NCBI RefSeq assembly: GCF_014637725.1 | Contig: NZ_BMFC01000008.1 | Coordinates: forward strand, 1 to 64,000 | Length of the DNA: 64,000 nucleotides | Direction of reading: 5' to 3' | From: Marivita lacus | GTDB lineage: Bacteria > Pseudomonadota > Alphaproteobacteria > Rhodobacterales > Rhodobacteraceae | Part shown: positions 8,827-17,776 of the stretch, piece after piece | How the letters are laid out: every line of letters starts with the position of its first letter | Position numbering within the stretch: the first letter of the stretch is position 1 | Program-made: the position numbers and the translations under genes | Notes under the pieces: generated by a model | The model's input: only the letters and a program-made list of their open reading frames with translations | Database searches by the model: none | Told to the model about the DNA's origin: nothing

Positions 8827-9558
8827 TCAGCGCAGGAGCGGTCCGTCCTGATCGAGATAGGCTTCGTCGAATTGCGCGAGCTCCGTGAGTCGTCTGAAAT
8901 TTTCGAAGCAAACGCGCCCCTTCTGGAAGGTGACCAGCCTCTCTTCGCGCAGATGGCGCAAGACCCGGTTCACATGAACCGCGCTCAATCCAAGAGCATC
9001 GGCGAGGTGATACTGAGTCAACGGACAATCGTATCCCGTCCTGTCGCCCAACTCCAAATGGGCTAGTCGTGCGCCGAGTTCCAGCAGGCAATGAGCCACA
9101 CGTTCCTCGGCTGAGCGGCAGCCGAGATTGACCAGATGCTCTACCACCATGGCCTCATCTCGCGAAGCCGCCCAAAGGACAGCTGTCGCGAGACGCGGCG
9201 CCTGCGCAAAGGACTTGAGAATGTCCGAGGTCAGCACCTCGGAAGCCTCGATGCGGGTTATCGCCTCAATACTGTGGTCGGAGGTGCGGAAAAGAACACT
9301 GCGCAAGCCGAGGAAATCGCCGGGGAGATGGAACCCCACGATCTGTCGCTCGCCGTCGGGGAGCAGTTTGTAGGAAAAGGCCCAGCCTTTTGCAAGTACG
9401 AAGGCCGATGAGCCTGACTGGCCTTCATGGATCATTTGATGCCCCGGCGTAAAGCTCCGGCGGCGTAGGTCAAAGCGAGTCAGTGTTGCGACGTCAGCGT
9501 CGGACAAGGCGACGAACGCCGAGAGCTTGCGCGTGAGCGGGCTCAGCTCAGTCAACAT
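8827..9558 (-). CDS. Crp/Fnr family transcriptional regulator
   Basis: A 243-aa regulator with an N-terminal cyclic-nucleotide-binding-like beta roll (about residues 20-130; FTPGHQMIHEGQSGSSAFVL, then GFHLPGDFLGLRSVLF) and a C-terminal winged helix (about 150-225) with recognition-helix region LTQYHLADALGLSAVHVNRV. It lacks the N-terminal Cys cluster of oxygen-sensing FNR, so it is not an obvious Fe-S sensor; its effector is unknown. The family binds TTGAT-N4-ATCAA-type sites, and one such perfect box occurs at 47484-47497 in this window, although no direct link can be shown. Confidence 0.88.
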   Translation of the reverse strand: MLTELSPLTRKLSAFVALSDADVATLTRFDLRRRSFTPGHQMIHEGQSGSSAFVLAKGWAFSYKLLPDGERQIVGFHLPGDFLGLRSVLFRTSDHSIEAITRIEASEVLTSDILKSFAQAPRLATAVLWAASRDEAMVVEHLVNLGCRSAEERVAHCLLELGARLAHLELGDRTGYDCPLTQYHLADALGLSAVHVNRVLRHLREERLVTFQKGRVCFENFRRLTELAQFDEAYLDQDGPLLR

Positions 9559-10260
9559 AGGTATTCCAATCGGGACGTTGGGCGGCGGCTAAAAATACCA
9601 AGATATCGGGAAAAGAGTTTTGCAATGCCGCTCTGTTCAAGTTCTGTAGAACGATAAACGCACGTGATTGCGAATTGTTCCGACTGACGTTCAGGGGGAT
9701 TTCATTCCTCAACGCGAGGGCACGGTTGATGATTTATTGATGGCGTGGATACTCCTTTCGAGAGAGCAGCGCACTGTCCCAAGGTCGATGTGTGTTGCAG
9801 ACATCACGGAAGGAGATGGCATCCCTGCCATCAACAATCTTGGTCAAATATCGTCAAAGCTCAATCGGCCAAGAAATTCACGACAGCTCAAAAAGGTGAC
9901 CAGTGAACATCCTGCTCCCCGACCACGATCACATCCGGGTCCATTTCGAACCTGCCATCCATCGGATTGCCACGTAAGCCGTCATGCGCGTCTTTGGACC
10001 CCATGAACGCAACGGTCGTCGCTTTCGGAGCTTTTGGCAAAGAGGGAAGATTCTGGGCCTGCGCTGCCAGTGCAAGCATGAAGTGGGTTGCAGATGACAT
10101 CGAAGCCGGGTTTCGTTTTGTAAAGCCGCATGTCTATTTGAGCGCTTCTTGCCGTTTCTCGGAAGCGCGGATGGGCCCAAGCGTTACGGAAGATTGGCCA
10201 AAACAGGCGTTCCGGCGTCATCACCCCCGTCCGGATCGAAAGATGAGAGCCACCGCGCCG
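9559..10260. other. gap without a recognisable gene
   Basis: About 700 bases between the start of the Crp/Fnr gene and the end of the L,D-transpeptidase gene. Short frames on both strands (up to 137 codons) show no domain, no good ribosome-binding site and unnatural composition. The part next to 9558 should carry the Crp/Fnr promoter. Confidence 0.4.
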
Positions 10261-10953
10261 CTAGCCTTGAGTATAGGTGTCAGCAGCCGTCTTGGGATAA
10301 AGGAAAACCGTGGAGTCCATTGGAACGCGGTCATAGAGATGACGGATATGGTCGTTGGTCAGACCTGCGCAACCGTTTGACACGGCGCGCCCGATGGTCG
10401 CGGGGTCGTTCGTACCGTGGATCCTGAGGAAGGTGTCGCCCCTTCCCTCCTGAAACAGATAGAGGGCCCGCGCGCCGAGCGGATTGTTCAGGCCGCCTTC
10501 CATCCCGTCCTTGTGCTGTTCATACTTTTCCGGCTCGCGCGCAATCATGTCCGGGGTCGGGGTCCAGGACGGCCATTCCTTCTTTGCCCCAATGTAAAAT
10601 CTACCGGATTCATAAAGTCCTTCCCGGCCGACGCGAATCTTGTACAGCCAAGCCTGCGCACCCGGCAGTGTCCAGTAAAGCTCGAAACGGTCTGGGACGA
10701 CATGGATCTCGCCTGGCGGCACTTCCACATCCATTGGCACGAGTCTGGGCTCCATCGGTAAAGGCAGGGTCTCAGGCGGTGCGACGTCGCGCTCATGAGC
10801 CGCACCCGCATCCGCCATCCCTAGACCCAGCGCCGACGCGCCAAGGATCAGGGCATGGCGGCGAGTCAACATCGGAGCTGCCGCGCCCGGGACGCGCCAC
10901 GAAGGAAGTACGGTCGGCATATTGGAGATGGGTCGGGTGTTCGTTCTGGACAT
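10261..10953 (-). CDS. L,D-transpeptidase (YkuD domain), exported
   Basis: Periplasmic peptidoglycan cross-linking or protein-attachment enzyme of the ErfK/YbiS/YkuD class. The 230-aa product has an export signal with a twin Arg (LTRRHALILGASALGLGMA), a YkuD domain, and the catalytic motif split as RIHGTNDP and GRAVSNGCAGLTN, with the nucleophile Cys in SNGCAG. NNPLGARALYLF is the family's typical N-P-x-G stretch. The start MSRTNTRP is chosen because GGAGAA precedes it; the longer frame (30 more residues) lacks a site. It stands alone on the minus strand. Confidence 0.88.
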   Translation of the reverse strand: MSRTNTRPISNMPTVLPSWRVPGAAAPMLTRRHALILGASALGLGMADAGAAHERDVAPPETLPLPMEPRLVPMDVEVPPGEIHVVPDRFELYWTLPGAQAWLYKIRVGREGLYESGRFYIGAKKEWPSWTPTPDMIAREPEKYEQHKDGMEGGLNNPLGARALYLFQEGRGDTFLRIHGTNDPATIGRAVSNGCAGLTNDHIRHLYDRVPMDSTVFLYPKTAADTYTQG

Positions 10954-11402
10954 CAGAATTCTCCGTTCGTGAGGGGTGAATGAATAAAGAGTAATTCCAA
11001 GCGCCTTAAGTGCGCCGGAATAAGCACTTTCCGTTTCCATTGAACGGGGGTCGGGCAGTCAGGTTCTAATGTGCGCAACTTCGGCTCCGGGTTGATCTCA
11101 TCGTGATCTGTCATCCTGTCCGAGTGCCACGCGCCTTTCAGGCACAAGCACACGGCTCGATACAAATACAACCACGTGAGATGGGAAATGGATCCTTGTC
11201 GCGGTTGACAACATAAAGTGAAGTCGTGCCTTCGACGGTCCCTCACGACACGGCTGGCTCCGGCAACAACCACGCAGACCACTTCGATCCACCCAACCCT
11301 GAACCCAAACATGCGGCCCCTCCCGGCGACCGCGAATACACCCCTGCCAGAGCCTCACGTAGCCTCCTGCTCCACCGGATTGGCCCGTCTTCACAGGCGT
11401 AT
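10954..11402. other. gap, possible short reading frame
   Basis: The upstream region of the L,D-transpeptidase gene. A 53-codon minus-strand frame starting MTDHDEINPEPKLRTLEP (10953-11114) has natural-looking composition in its first half, but it runs into the next gene's start and matches no family I know, so I do not call it. No other signal was found. Confidence 0.3.
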
Positions 11403-11777
11403 TCATAGGCGTAAAGGATCGTTGTGGATCGAATTCGCCTTGGGACGCATAAGCTCTTCGATCACCATCCGGGTCTTTGCATGGAACTCTCGCAGCGCGA
11501 CCTTCAGAAAGGGCTCCGGCTCGATCCCAAGAGTCTATGCAAGGGCCGGAATGCGCGCGATCGGAACCTTGCATTCGCCGGTTTTCATCATCGACAGCAC
11601 ATTCGGGTGGGCCAGGCCCGCGTCCCGGGCGATCTCTTTCTGGGTCTTGTGGCTTTGCTCGATGGTATTTCGCAGAAATGCGGATCTCGGGGAAACGGGA
11701 GTGGGCTTGGCGTCGGGGCACCATACACCTTGGAAATGGCCGCCCTGTCCGGTGAGATGGACTGGTCCCACAAGCAC
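11403..11777 (-). pseudogene. XRE-family helix-turn-helix regulator with in-frame amber stop
   Basis: The minus strand encodes an XRE-type HTH (KTQKEIARDAGLAHPNVLSM, MKTGECKVPIARIPALA), then a TAG at 11535-11537. The same frame continues straight on with TLGIEPEPFLKVALREFHAK and RMVIEELMRP to a TGA at 11403. Family members have Gln where the stop falls (ALA-Q-TLG), so a single CAG to TAG change explains it. The N-terminal 30 codons before the HTH are atypical, and the true start is uncertain. Likely a dead DNA-binding regulator of about 110 aa. Confidence 0.65.
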
Positions 11778-12150
11778 CTGTTCGACCGGATGATCGCAGC
11801 GACGGCGGTAAAGCTTGCTTGTCCGCTGATTTCCAAAAATCCTGCCTTTGATCAGCTTGCAGGCTCTCCCGGCTGGGTCGGACGTATCTGGAGCGAGGTG
11901 CCTCCGGATGCATCATCGCGAAACGTTGGAAATCCATGAAACGCGCCAAAATCCGCGCGTGTTGTCCATAACCCCGATAAGCCGCATCAGGAATTCGCCA
12001 CTGTCCTGGTTAAGAGCCTGCTGGTAGTCGGCGTCGATCACAGCCACGGCCTGCCCCGGGCCTTGCGGGTCCTGCGCGCTCTTGGGCACGTGATCGCGAA
12101 CCGGGGCATCTTGCGTTTTGACAAAAGCTCGCTGCGGAGCAAGGGAGATG
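11778..12150. other. gap without a recognisable gene
   Basis: About 370 bases between the XRE relic and the BLUF gene. A minus-strand frame at 11913-12245 overlaps the BLUF 3' end, and part of it (around AVAVIDADYQQALNQDSGEF) is protein-like, but it matches no family I recognise. Probably decayed DNA. Confidence 0.3.
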
Positions 12151-12564
12151 TCATTCAGGGTCGGGCGCGTTGCTGGCTGTGCGGAGCTGTGTGAAAAACG
12201 CCGTGACCTCTTGTGCCGTCGCGCGCTCGACCGCATGTGCGGCAACCTCGTCCCGTGACCAGATCCAGGTCGCGGCGGGATCGTGAAGCATGGCCCAATG
12301 CGCGAACACGCGTTCTGTCGCGGGCTCTGCCACGTGCAGTGTCACCTCCACATGGCGGTCGTCGCGCGAAATGCGGGCAAGGGTGTTCCCGACCTGCGCC
12401 TCCGGACCTTCGAGCCACTGCAGGTAGATGTCGGCACGACAGATCAGGGCGCCGGTGATGTCGTCCCTGAGATTTGCGCGACGGGCATCCATGAGAATGC
12501 CGTTCAGCATCCCCGCGTCAAAGCCGAATGGGCGCGAACTGTAGATGGCCCGGAACAGACCCAT
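12151..12564 (-). CDS. BLUF-domain blue-light photoreceptor
   Basis: A 137-aa single-domain BLUF protein binding FAD as a blue-light sensor. The residues that define the photocycle are in place: Tyr8 (RAIYSSRP), Asn31 (ARRANLRDD) and Gln49 (IYLQWLEG), with spacings near those of AppA Tyr21, Asn45 and Gln63. DDITGALI and YLQWLEGP are the family motifs. The last 30 residues form a short helix without an output domain, so signalling must be by protein contact. AAAGGATG precedes the chosen ATG; the longer frame is not needed. A B12-binding protein is encoded divergently 720 bases away. Confidence 0.88.
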   Translation of the reverse strand: MGLFRAIYSSRPFGFDAGMLNGILMDARRANLRDDITGALICRADIYLQWLEGPEAQVGNTLARISRDDRHVEVTLHVAEPATERVFAHWAMLHDPAATWIWSRDEVAAHAVERATAQEVTAFFTQLRTASNAPDPE

Positions 12565-13286
12565 GATATCATCCTTTTCCGTTTGGCCCCCTGAGGGACC
12601 CTGTGTGAGGCATATGCCGTGAGCGCGTCTGGTCAGGTCCGGTATGCGATCAGACGCCGCTTGGACAGACACCAAGTCGCTGTGGTTTGCATTTCAGCCT
12701 TTGGGGATCGACCCGCAGAACTCAAGTTACCGTAATACGTGTAGAAAATCCCGAAAAACCGGGTTTCGTGTTTCATATTGTTGTTAAATTGTTAAAGGAC
12801 CTTGCACGACGGGCAGCATGGCGACTGAAGAAATCTGCCGTCTGGCACTGCCACGACCCTGCAAGTTTGGTTTTGCGCGGGGCTGGGCAAGGGCAAACGT
12901 CGCAGCCAGCCAAGCCCATCCGTGTATGGGCCAGAGCGCCGGGTCTACACGACCCTTCGAGGACGCAGGTCTCCCGGTGACGCTCATTTCCATGCACGAC
13001 CGCAGGACGTCCGGTGGCTCTGTGCTCGCCCCCTCGTCAGAGGTGGCTGCGTCGATGACCCGCACACCACCCCTACATGGCTATGCCCGGAGACGCCCAC
13101 AGCCTCCCGCTGAGCGCGTTGATCAACATTTACTGGGGGAGAGAGTTGCAACCAAGAGTATCAACGGCGCTCACGGCGGCGTTTGACACCACCGGGGGCC
13201 GGATGTCGATGTCACCACCCCAGAACACCGACACCCTTGACTAAACGGTATGCAGTAGCATTCTTTGCGTCAGGGGGACCAAATCG
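12565..13286. other. divergent intergenic region between BLUF and B12-binding genes
   Basis: About 720 bases separate the two divergent genes. I see no convincing gene. It contains AT-rich stretches near 12765-12800 (TTTCATATTGTTGTTAAATT) and a small imperfect hairpin at 12746-12766. I looked for PpsR-type TGT-N12-ACA boxes and found none clear. The AGGGGGA ribosome-binding site of the B12 gene lies at its right edge. Confidence 0.4.
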
Positions 13287-14108
13287 ATGGATAGACTGCA
13301 CGTTTCGTTCGACCCGGAGATATTTTCACGCACTGCAACGCTATTCGCATCGAAACGCAATGCCCTTGCCACGGGTGCCGTCGAAGCTCTTGCAAGTGAC
13401 ATCGTGCAACGGCTTTCGGGCAGGAGAGCGTCCGGGCCCAGATTTGACGCCGCCGATATCAGCGAAGACAGCATCGCCGACTTTTGTGACGTCTTGGTCC
13501 AGACAAAGCCAGAAGCTGCCCTGCGCTTCATCGAGGACCGCCGCGCCGAGGGCGTGACGCGCCACGGTGTATACCTCGGCTACATCACCGGCGCCGCACG
13601 TCAGCTTGGCGCCAGTTGGGACGCAAATCACCTTTCTCTCGCCCAGGTAGCGATTGGCACAGGCCATCTCTATGCCCTTATGCGGGCCCTGCGAGCCGAA
13701 GACCTTCCATCCACCGGCGCCTTCGACCGGCGCCGCTACGCCCTCTTCGCAACGGTTCCAGGCGAAGATCACGGCATAGGCATCACTATTGCAGCCGACA
13801 TGTTCAGGGATGAAGGCTGGGAAATAGACTTGCAGGTGGGAACCAATCACGACCGCCTTGTTGCCCGTGTTGAAAATACTGAGCCACAAATCATCGGTCT
13901 GTCGCTCAGCACCGAGCAGCGCCTCGAGGCTTTGGTCAGACTGGTTGTCGCCATGCGCATCATGGTGCCACACGCGATCATCGGTGTTGCCCCGGCATCA
14001 GACGTCGACCCCAAACACCTCCGCAACCTTGTGGACATCGACCTGGTTTTCGATGACGCCCGCTCTGCATGTCGCGAGCTGGATCGCCTGATCGCAATCC
14101 GGGCGTGA
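13287..14108 (+). CDS. cobalamin B12-binding protein, PpaA/AerR (SCHIC)-like
   Basis: A 273-aa protein with a helical cap region (about 60-145; AEGVTRHGVYLGYITGAARQ, LGASWDANHLSLAQVAIGTG) followed by a Rossmann-like B12-binding domain (about 150-270). The ligand loop reads PGEDHGIG, an E-x-H-x-x-G variant of the usual D-x-H-x-x-G, with the His expected to ligate cobalt. This is the architecture of AerR/PpaA, light- or redox-responsive antirepressors of PpsR, and resembles the SCHIC half of AppA. No DNA-binding domain is present, so it probably acts on another regulator. The start has AGGGGGA seven bases upstream. The BLUF gene next door strengthens a light-signalling role. Confidence 0.78.
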   Translation: MDRLHVSFDPEIFSRTATLFASKRNALATGAVEALASDIVQRLSGRRASGPRFDAADISEDSIADFCDVLVQTKPEAALRFIEDRRAEGVTRHGVYLGYITGAARQLGASWDANHLSLAQVAIGTGHLYALMRALRAEDLPSTGAFDRRRYALFATVPGEDHGIGITIAADMFRDEGWEIDLQVGTNHDRLVARVENTEPQIIGLSLSTEQRLEALVRLVVAMRIMVPHAIIGVAPASDVDPKHLRNLVDIDLVFDDARSACRELDRLIAIRA

Positions 14109-14131
14109 CACAGCGACCGTGCGTATCTCAT

Positions 14132-14308
14132 TCAGAAGGGGATTTGGGCAAAACTGTCTTGAATGCTCAGCAAGAGCCCTGTGAGCATCCCAGGCTGCGA
14201 TCTCGGGGCTTCGTCATGAGGGAGCTCAAAACAAACACGCCCATGTAGAGCTTCGACAACCGCGATCGGTCTTTCCAAGCCTGCCCTGCCCTCGAAAAGC
14301 CCGTACAT
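14132..14308 (-). CDS. possible 58-aa protein, unknown
   Basis: A short minus-strand frame with natural composition (FEGRAGLERPIAVVEALHG, CFELPHDEAP) that stays open upstream toward the antitoxin relic without a better start. No family match, no clear ribosome-binding site. It may be the tail of a decayed gene. Confidence 0.22.
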   Translation of the reverse strand: MYGLFEGRAGLERPIAVVEALHGRVCFELPHDEAPRSQPGMLTGLLLSIQDSFAQIPF

Positions 14309-14358
14309 GCGTCGATGCCCGGCCTGTAGCGCTTGTTCGTCGTCATATACTTGTGTGT

Positions 14359-14496
14359 CTAGCCGACATCCTCAATGGAGAAACTCGCTGCGACTTCGGG
14401 TCGGTTCATGGTAACGGCCACTGGCTCGCGAAGCGCAGCCTCAAGAACCTGTCCGAAGGAGTTCTTCGCCTCGACAGCGGTCATGGTCTTCATCAT
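14359..14496 (-). CDS. Phd/YefM-type antitoxin, C-terminally truncated
   Basis: A 45-codon frame reading MKTMTAVEAKNSFGQVLEAA then LREPVAVTMNRPEVA and FSIEDVG before a stop. This is the N-terminal DNA-binding half of Phd/YefM antitoxins (typically about 80 aa; consensus AKNxFGxxLxxAxxEPVxVTKxGRPVAV). GGAGCCGG precedes the ATG. The toxin-neutralising C-terminal tail is missing, and no Doc/RelE/VapC-like toxin is readable downstream. So it is either an orphan autorepressor-like remnant or a pseudogene. Confidence 0.55.
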   Translation of the reverse strand: MMKTMTAVEAKNSFGQVLEAALREPVAVTMNRPEVAASFSIEDVG

Positions 14497-14587
14497 CCGG
14501 CTCCCGCATCGACGTTCATCACAGACAATCCCACAAATCCAAGGTTCATCGACGGGTGTTTCGGTGTGTTATGCTCACCGGAATCGG

Positions 14588-15193
14588 TCAGAGCGGCTTG
14601 ATCGAGTAGGTAGCGACGTGTCCGAAGGTCAGGTTCGGGATATAGAACTGCGTCCCACCGCCCGGAAGCTTCGTACTGCCACTCGCCTCGACAGCAACGT
14701 CTCGTTTGCTCGGCCCTCCGCTTGAGCGACTCATCCCCTTGAAACCGCCGAACCATCCATAGACCTCGCAGGACAGCTCAATCTCGAGGATGAAAGCAAG
14801 CGAGTTCCACTCTTCCTTTATGACGGAGGTCAGTCGCCCCCATTCGCGGGCAGATACTCCGTTGGCCTTGGCGATCTTCAGCTTTTGGATCAGGCCGCCA
14901 TCGTGCTTGTAGGGAAGCGAAGGTGTCCACCATGGGCTCATCGGCAAATCCACTGGTGGGATACCACTATCCGGCATCAATTTCGCATAGCTGTTGAATT
15001 TGTAAAGCTTCATGCCCTTTGGGAGCAACTCCTTCGTCGGCGGTCCAAACATCAATTGAAAGGCATCCGCAACTTTCGCACGCGAGACTGTATCAGTCAC
15101 GATCGCACCAACCTTGGTCCAATCAAGATCGCCATTCAAAGCCATTTTCAGCACACTTTCTTTGTTGACACCGGTGAGATCTGTAGGAGTCAC
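14588..15193 (-). CDS. hypothetical protein, 201 aa
   Basis: Begins with GTG (an upstream in-frame stop excludes a longer form). The sequence is protein-like, with conserved-looking motifs MSPWWTPSLPYKHDGGLI, VYGWFGGFKGM and GGGTQFYIPNLTFGHV. I recall similar uncharacterised soluble proteins in diverse bacteria but cannot name a family. No signal peptide or membrane segment. It sits alone between the antitoxin relic and the histidine kinase. Confidence 0.6.
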   Translation of the reverse strand: MTPTDLTGVNKESVLKMALNGDLDWTKVGAIVTDTVSRAKVADAFQLMFGPPTKELLPKGMKLYKFNSYAKLMPDSGIPPVDLPMSPWWTPSLPYKHDGGLIQKLKIAKANGVSAREWGRLTSVIKEEWNSLAFILEIELSCEVYGWFGGFKGMSRSSGGPSKRDVAVEASGSTKLPGGGTQFYIPNLTFGHVATYSIKPL

Positions 15194-15390
15194 ATCCGGC
15201 TCGATGAGTTTCGATCAATTTGGAACGGAAACAAGTAAACGCAAAGGTAAAGTTTAACCGACATTCCCCAAATTGGCTGACGTAGGAAACCAAGATTGTC
15301 TCAAACGACTGACAGCGTTAGAATTATCGAGAATCAAAGATCGGCAGCTGCGTCTTCGAGCGTTCTTCCAAAACGGCTTCATGGGTCCCG

Positions 15391-16389
15391 TTATTCGTGC
15401 GGAAAGCTCAGTGTCACGACCAAGCCATCGGGCTTGTAATCTTGCTCCAAGCGACCGCCAAGTTCCTGCTCAACCGTGAACTTAATCAGACGCGTGCCGA
15501 AGCCATTCGCGGCTGATGGGGTGACTTCGGGTCCGTTGCTTTCCCGCCAGCGCAGGTTCACTGTTGAAGTTCCGCGCCCTTCATCGTCGATGGTCCAGAC
15601 AATTGTGACCCGCCCATCAGGTACCGACAGAGCGCCGTATTTGACAGCGTTCGTCGCAAGTTCGTGCAGCATCATGCCAAGGCCCATAGCCTGGCTGGTC
15701 GACAGCGATACCATCGGTCCCTTTTCAAGAACCACCGGTCCGTCATCCCCGATGTAGGGCTCCAGCACCTTGTGCACCAGCGCGGGCAACTCCGCTTTTT
15801 CTTCGTTGGTCGTCACTTCCAAGGCTTTGCCAAGTGCATTGAGGCGCGCGAGAAGATCATCGCGGTATTCTTTCGCCGTGCGACCTTCGGTCTTGGTTTG
15901 CCTGGCCAGTGATTGCGCAACAGCCAGGATGTTCTTGATGCGATGGTCAAGCTCGCCAATCAGGACATCCTTCCTGTCCGACTCCTGACATCGTTCAGTT
16001 GCATCCGCGATTGTCAGCACCAACAAGCGGCTCCCACTGTCGGGTTGCAGAATGCGCTGCGCGTTGAGCAGCATGGTCCGGTGTCCGATCACGGGAAAGT
16101 CCGCCGTGATCTCGTAGTCACTGACCGAGGCGGCCCTCGGGATCACCTGTTCAAAAAGATGACGCAGGTCATCGATATTCCACTGCCCATCACCCAACTC
16201 ATGAAACGGTCGGTCGATGGTGTCGTCCCGACTGGTCTTGAATGTCGTGAAAAAAGCGAGGTTGGCATCGACGATGGTGAGATCGCTGTCGAGCACCAGA
16301 AGGGGGACCGGGATTGTATCCAGCACGCCCTGTGCCTGAACATGTGACGTTCGCAGAAGACGGTAGAGACCACCGAGGTCCAACGGCAT
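15391..16389 (-). CDS. PAS/HWE-type sensor histidine kinase
   Basis: A soluble two-component kinase of about 332 aa. An N-terminal PAS domain (about 20-130; VLDTIPVPLLVLDSDLTIVD) is followed by the HWE/HisKA_2 phosphoacceptor GELDHRIKNILAVAQSLA near residue 150-170 and the ATP-binding domain with LGMMLHELATNAVKYGALS (N box) and a terminal GFGTRLIKFTVEQELGG. This class is frequent in alphaproteobacterial light and stress signalling. No membrane span is present; the PAS domain likely holds the cue. GGAGTTGC precedes the ATG at 16389. The divergent neighbour is a single receiver protein, its likely phosphotransfer partner. Confidence 0.88.
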   Translation of the reverse strand: MPLDLGGLYRLLRTSHVQAQGVLDTIPVPLLVLDSDLTIVDANLAFFTTFKTSRDDTIDRPFHELGDGQWNIDDLRHLFEQVIPRAASVSDYEITADFPVIGHRTMLLNAQRILQPDSGSRLLVLTIADATERCQESDRKDVLIGELDHRIKNILAVAQSLARQTKTEGRTAKEYRDDLLARLNALGKALEVTTNEEKAELPALVHKVLEPYIGDDGPVVLEKGPMVSLSTSQAMGLGMMLHELATNAVKYGALSVPDGRVTIVWTIDDEGRGTSTVNLRWRESNGPEVTPSAANGFGTRLIKFTVEQELGGRLEQDYKPDGLVVTLSFPHE

Positions 16390-16608
16390 AATGCAACTCC
16401 ATCGGCTATTTCCATCTCTATGGTGCACGCCTCATGTCGAATATGCAAGAAGCGGCCCCTTTTCATGAAAGGCAGCGACGTGAACCAAGTCCGCGTGACG
16501 CCGATCATACTGACGAATCTGGTCATGCAGGAGCCGTGAACACATTGGGGCATGCAAGGGAACAAGGGCGGGTCATGCTTGGTTGACTACCAGAGGATGA
16601 CTTTCGAA

Positions 16609-16977
16609 ATGAACGCCAAAACTGTCGCCATCATTGAAGACGAGCCCATCATTGCGCTCGAACTTGAATCCATCTGCATGGAAGCGGGTCTTCAGGTGGC
16701 AGGGTTTGCCGCGACGGCCAGCAAGGCTTGGGAGAAGTTCTCCGACCTGCGTCCGGACGTGGTGATCTCCGACATGGAACTGGCCGATGGATCTGACGGC
16801 GTGGAGGCGGTCTTGAGGCTCCGGGAACTCCGACCCGATATGGTTGTCATCTTCGTCACGGCGGCGACGACGTCGGACACATTGGGTCGCATTGCAAAGA
16901 GCAAACCGGATCATGTGTTGAACAAGCCATTCGATGTTGCTGAACTCCGCAAGGCTCTTGCCGAAACAGTGTCGTAG
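16609..16977 (+). CDS. single-domain response regulator (CheY-like receiver)
   Basis: A 122-aa stand-alone receiver domain. The acidic pocket is seen in VAIIEDEPII, the phosphoacceptor Asp in VVISDMELADGSDG, the Thr switch in VIFVTAATTSD and the conserved Lys in LNKPFDVAEL. There is no output domain, so it probably relays or buffers phosphate. It is divergent from the HWE kinase, and the pair resembles HWE kinase-receiver modules of the general stress response, though no PhyR-type sigma-like domain is present. I chose the ATG at 16609 because AGAGG lies upstream; ATG 16597 is also open. Confidence 0.85.
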   Translation: MNAKTVAIIEDEPIIALELESICMEAGLQVAGFAATASKAWEKFSDLRPDVVISDMELADGSDGVEAVLRLRELRPDMVVIFVTAATTSDTLGRIAKSKPDHVLNKPFDVAELRKALAETVS

Positions 16978-17062
16978 CCGCTTCCAGTTCTGATGGCACT
17001 GTTCGCTATCTGGATGCTTTCGGCGGCAACGATGGCGGGTAGCGTCCGTCAGGCCGAGCCGT

Positions 17063-17398
17063 GATCACCTTCCGCGCTATCGTCAGTCCGAAATCTATGC
17101 CCCTGAAAAGGTCGACCTGCACCGTTCCATGCTGACCGATTGGGTGGGACGATCAACGGCACTTCTAGAACAACTGACGGCTCGTATCGGCAAACTGGTC
17201 CGGGCAGGGTCAGCCCTGTTCGCCGATGACACGCCCGTCAAGATGCAGGCCAAAGGCAAGGCGTAAACAGCGCGCCGGTGGAGTTATGTGCGCGATGAGC
17301 GTCCGTGGTGCGTGCAAGCCCCGCCCTGAGTCTGTTATCAGTTCAGTGTGGACCGGAAAGGCGAACACCCTTCATACCACCTTGTCTTATGACTTCAG
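17063..17398 (+). pseudogene. IS66-family transposase fragment
   Basis: The frame reads DHLPRYRQSEIYAPEKVDLH, MLTDWVGRSTALLEQL, RAGSALFADDTPVKMQA, then an ochre stop and YVRDERPW before further stops. These are the central IS66 transposase motifs (DWVGRS, LFADDTPVK with a catalytic Asp). The element's ends and both terminal parts of the gene are missing. Confidence 0.8.
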
Positions 17399-17518
17399 AG
17401 GCTCCCGCGTCAGCAGGGAACCGCAGCCCGGCAGCTCAAATATGCCGTGGAGAAAGAAGCGCGCCATCAACCCATTGATGCGCGTTGTCCTGCGACAGGC
17501 ACATCGGGCGGAAGTGAC

Positions 17519-17671
17519 CAGATAAGAAATTTACGATCCACATTCGCGCCTGAGGACGGCCGGTATATCTACCTTTTTGAAGGCAAGGACGCCGAGCAGG
17601 TTCGGCGGCTGAATGATACGGCGGAGCTCCCCTATATCCGAGTGGGAGAGGCAATGGACCTGACGCCCTGA
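17519..17671 (+). pseudogene. DUF4242-like fragment
   Basis: Reads RSTFAPEDGRYIYLFEGKD then AEQVRRLNDTAELPYIRVGE and a stop. This resembles the last half of DUF4242-type small proteins (S-x-x-DG-x-x-x-C-x-x-x-x-P-D-x-E-x-V-R...GLP-x-x-R-V). It follows the IS66 remnant directly and has no start of its own, so the 5' end was probably lost during that rearrangement. Confidence 0.4.
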
Positions 17672-17776
17672 TAGCCAGTGTGTTTGCTGTCGAGGCGTCC
17701 CTTGTCGAGCTGGTTTTGATCTCGTCAGCCAGGACCCGTCATCGCAAAGTTACTCCAAGAAGACGCGCACAATGGA

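Noticed and set aside
12565-13286. PpsR-type TGT-N12-ACA sites between the BLUF and B12 genes
   Set aside because: No clear copy found on reading; would need a motif scan.
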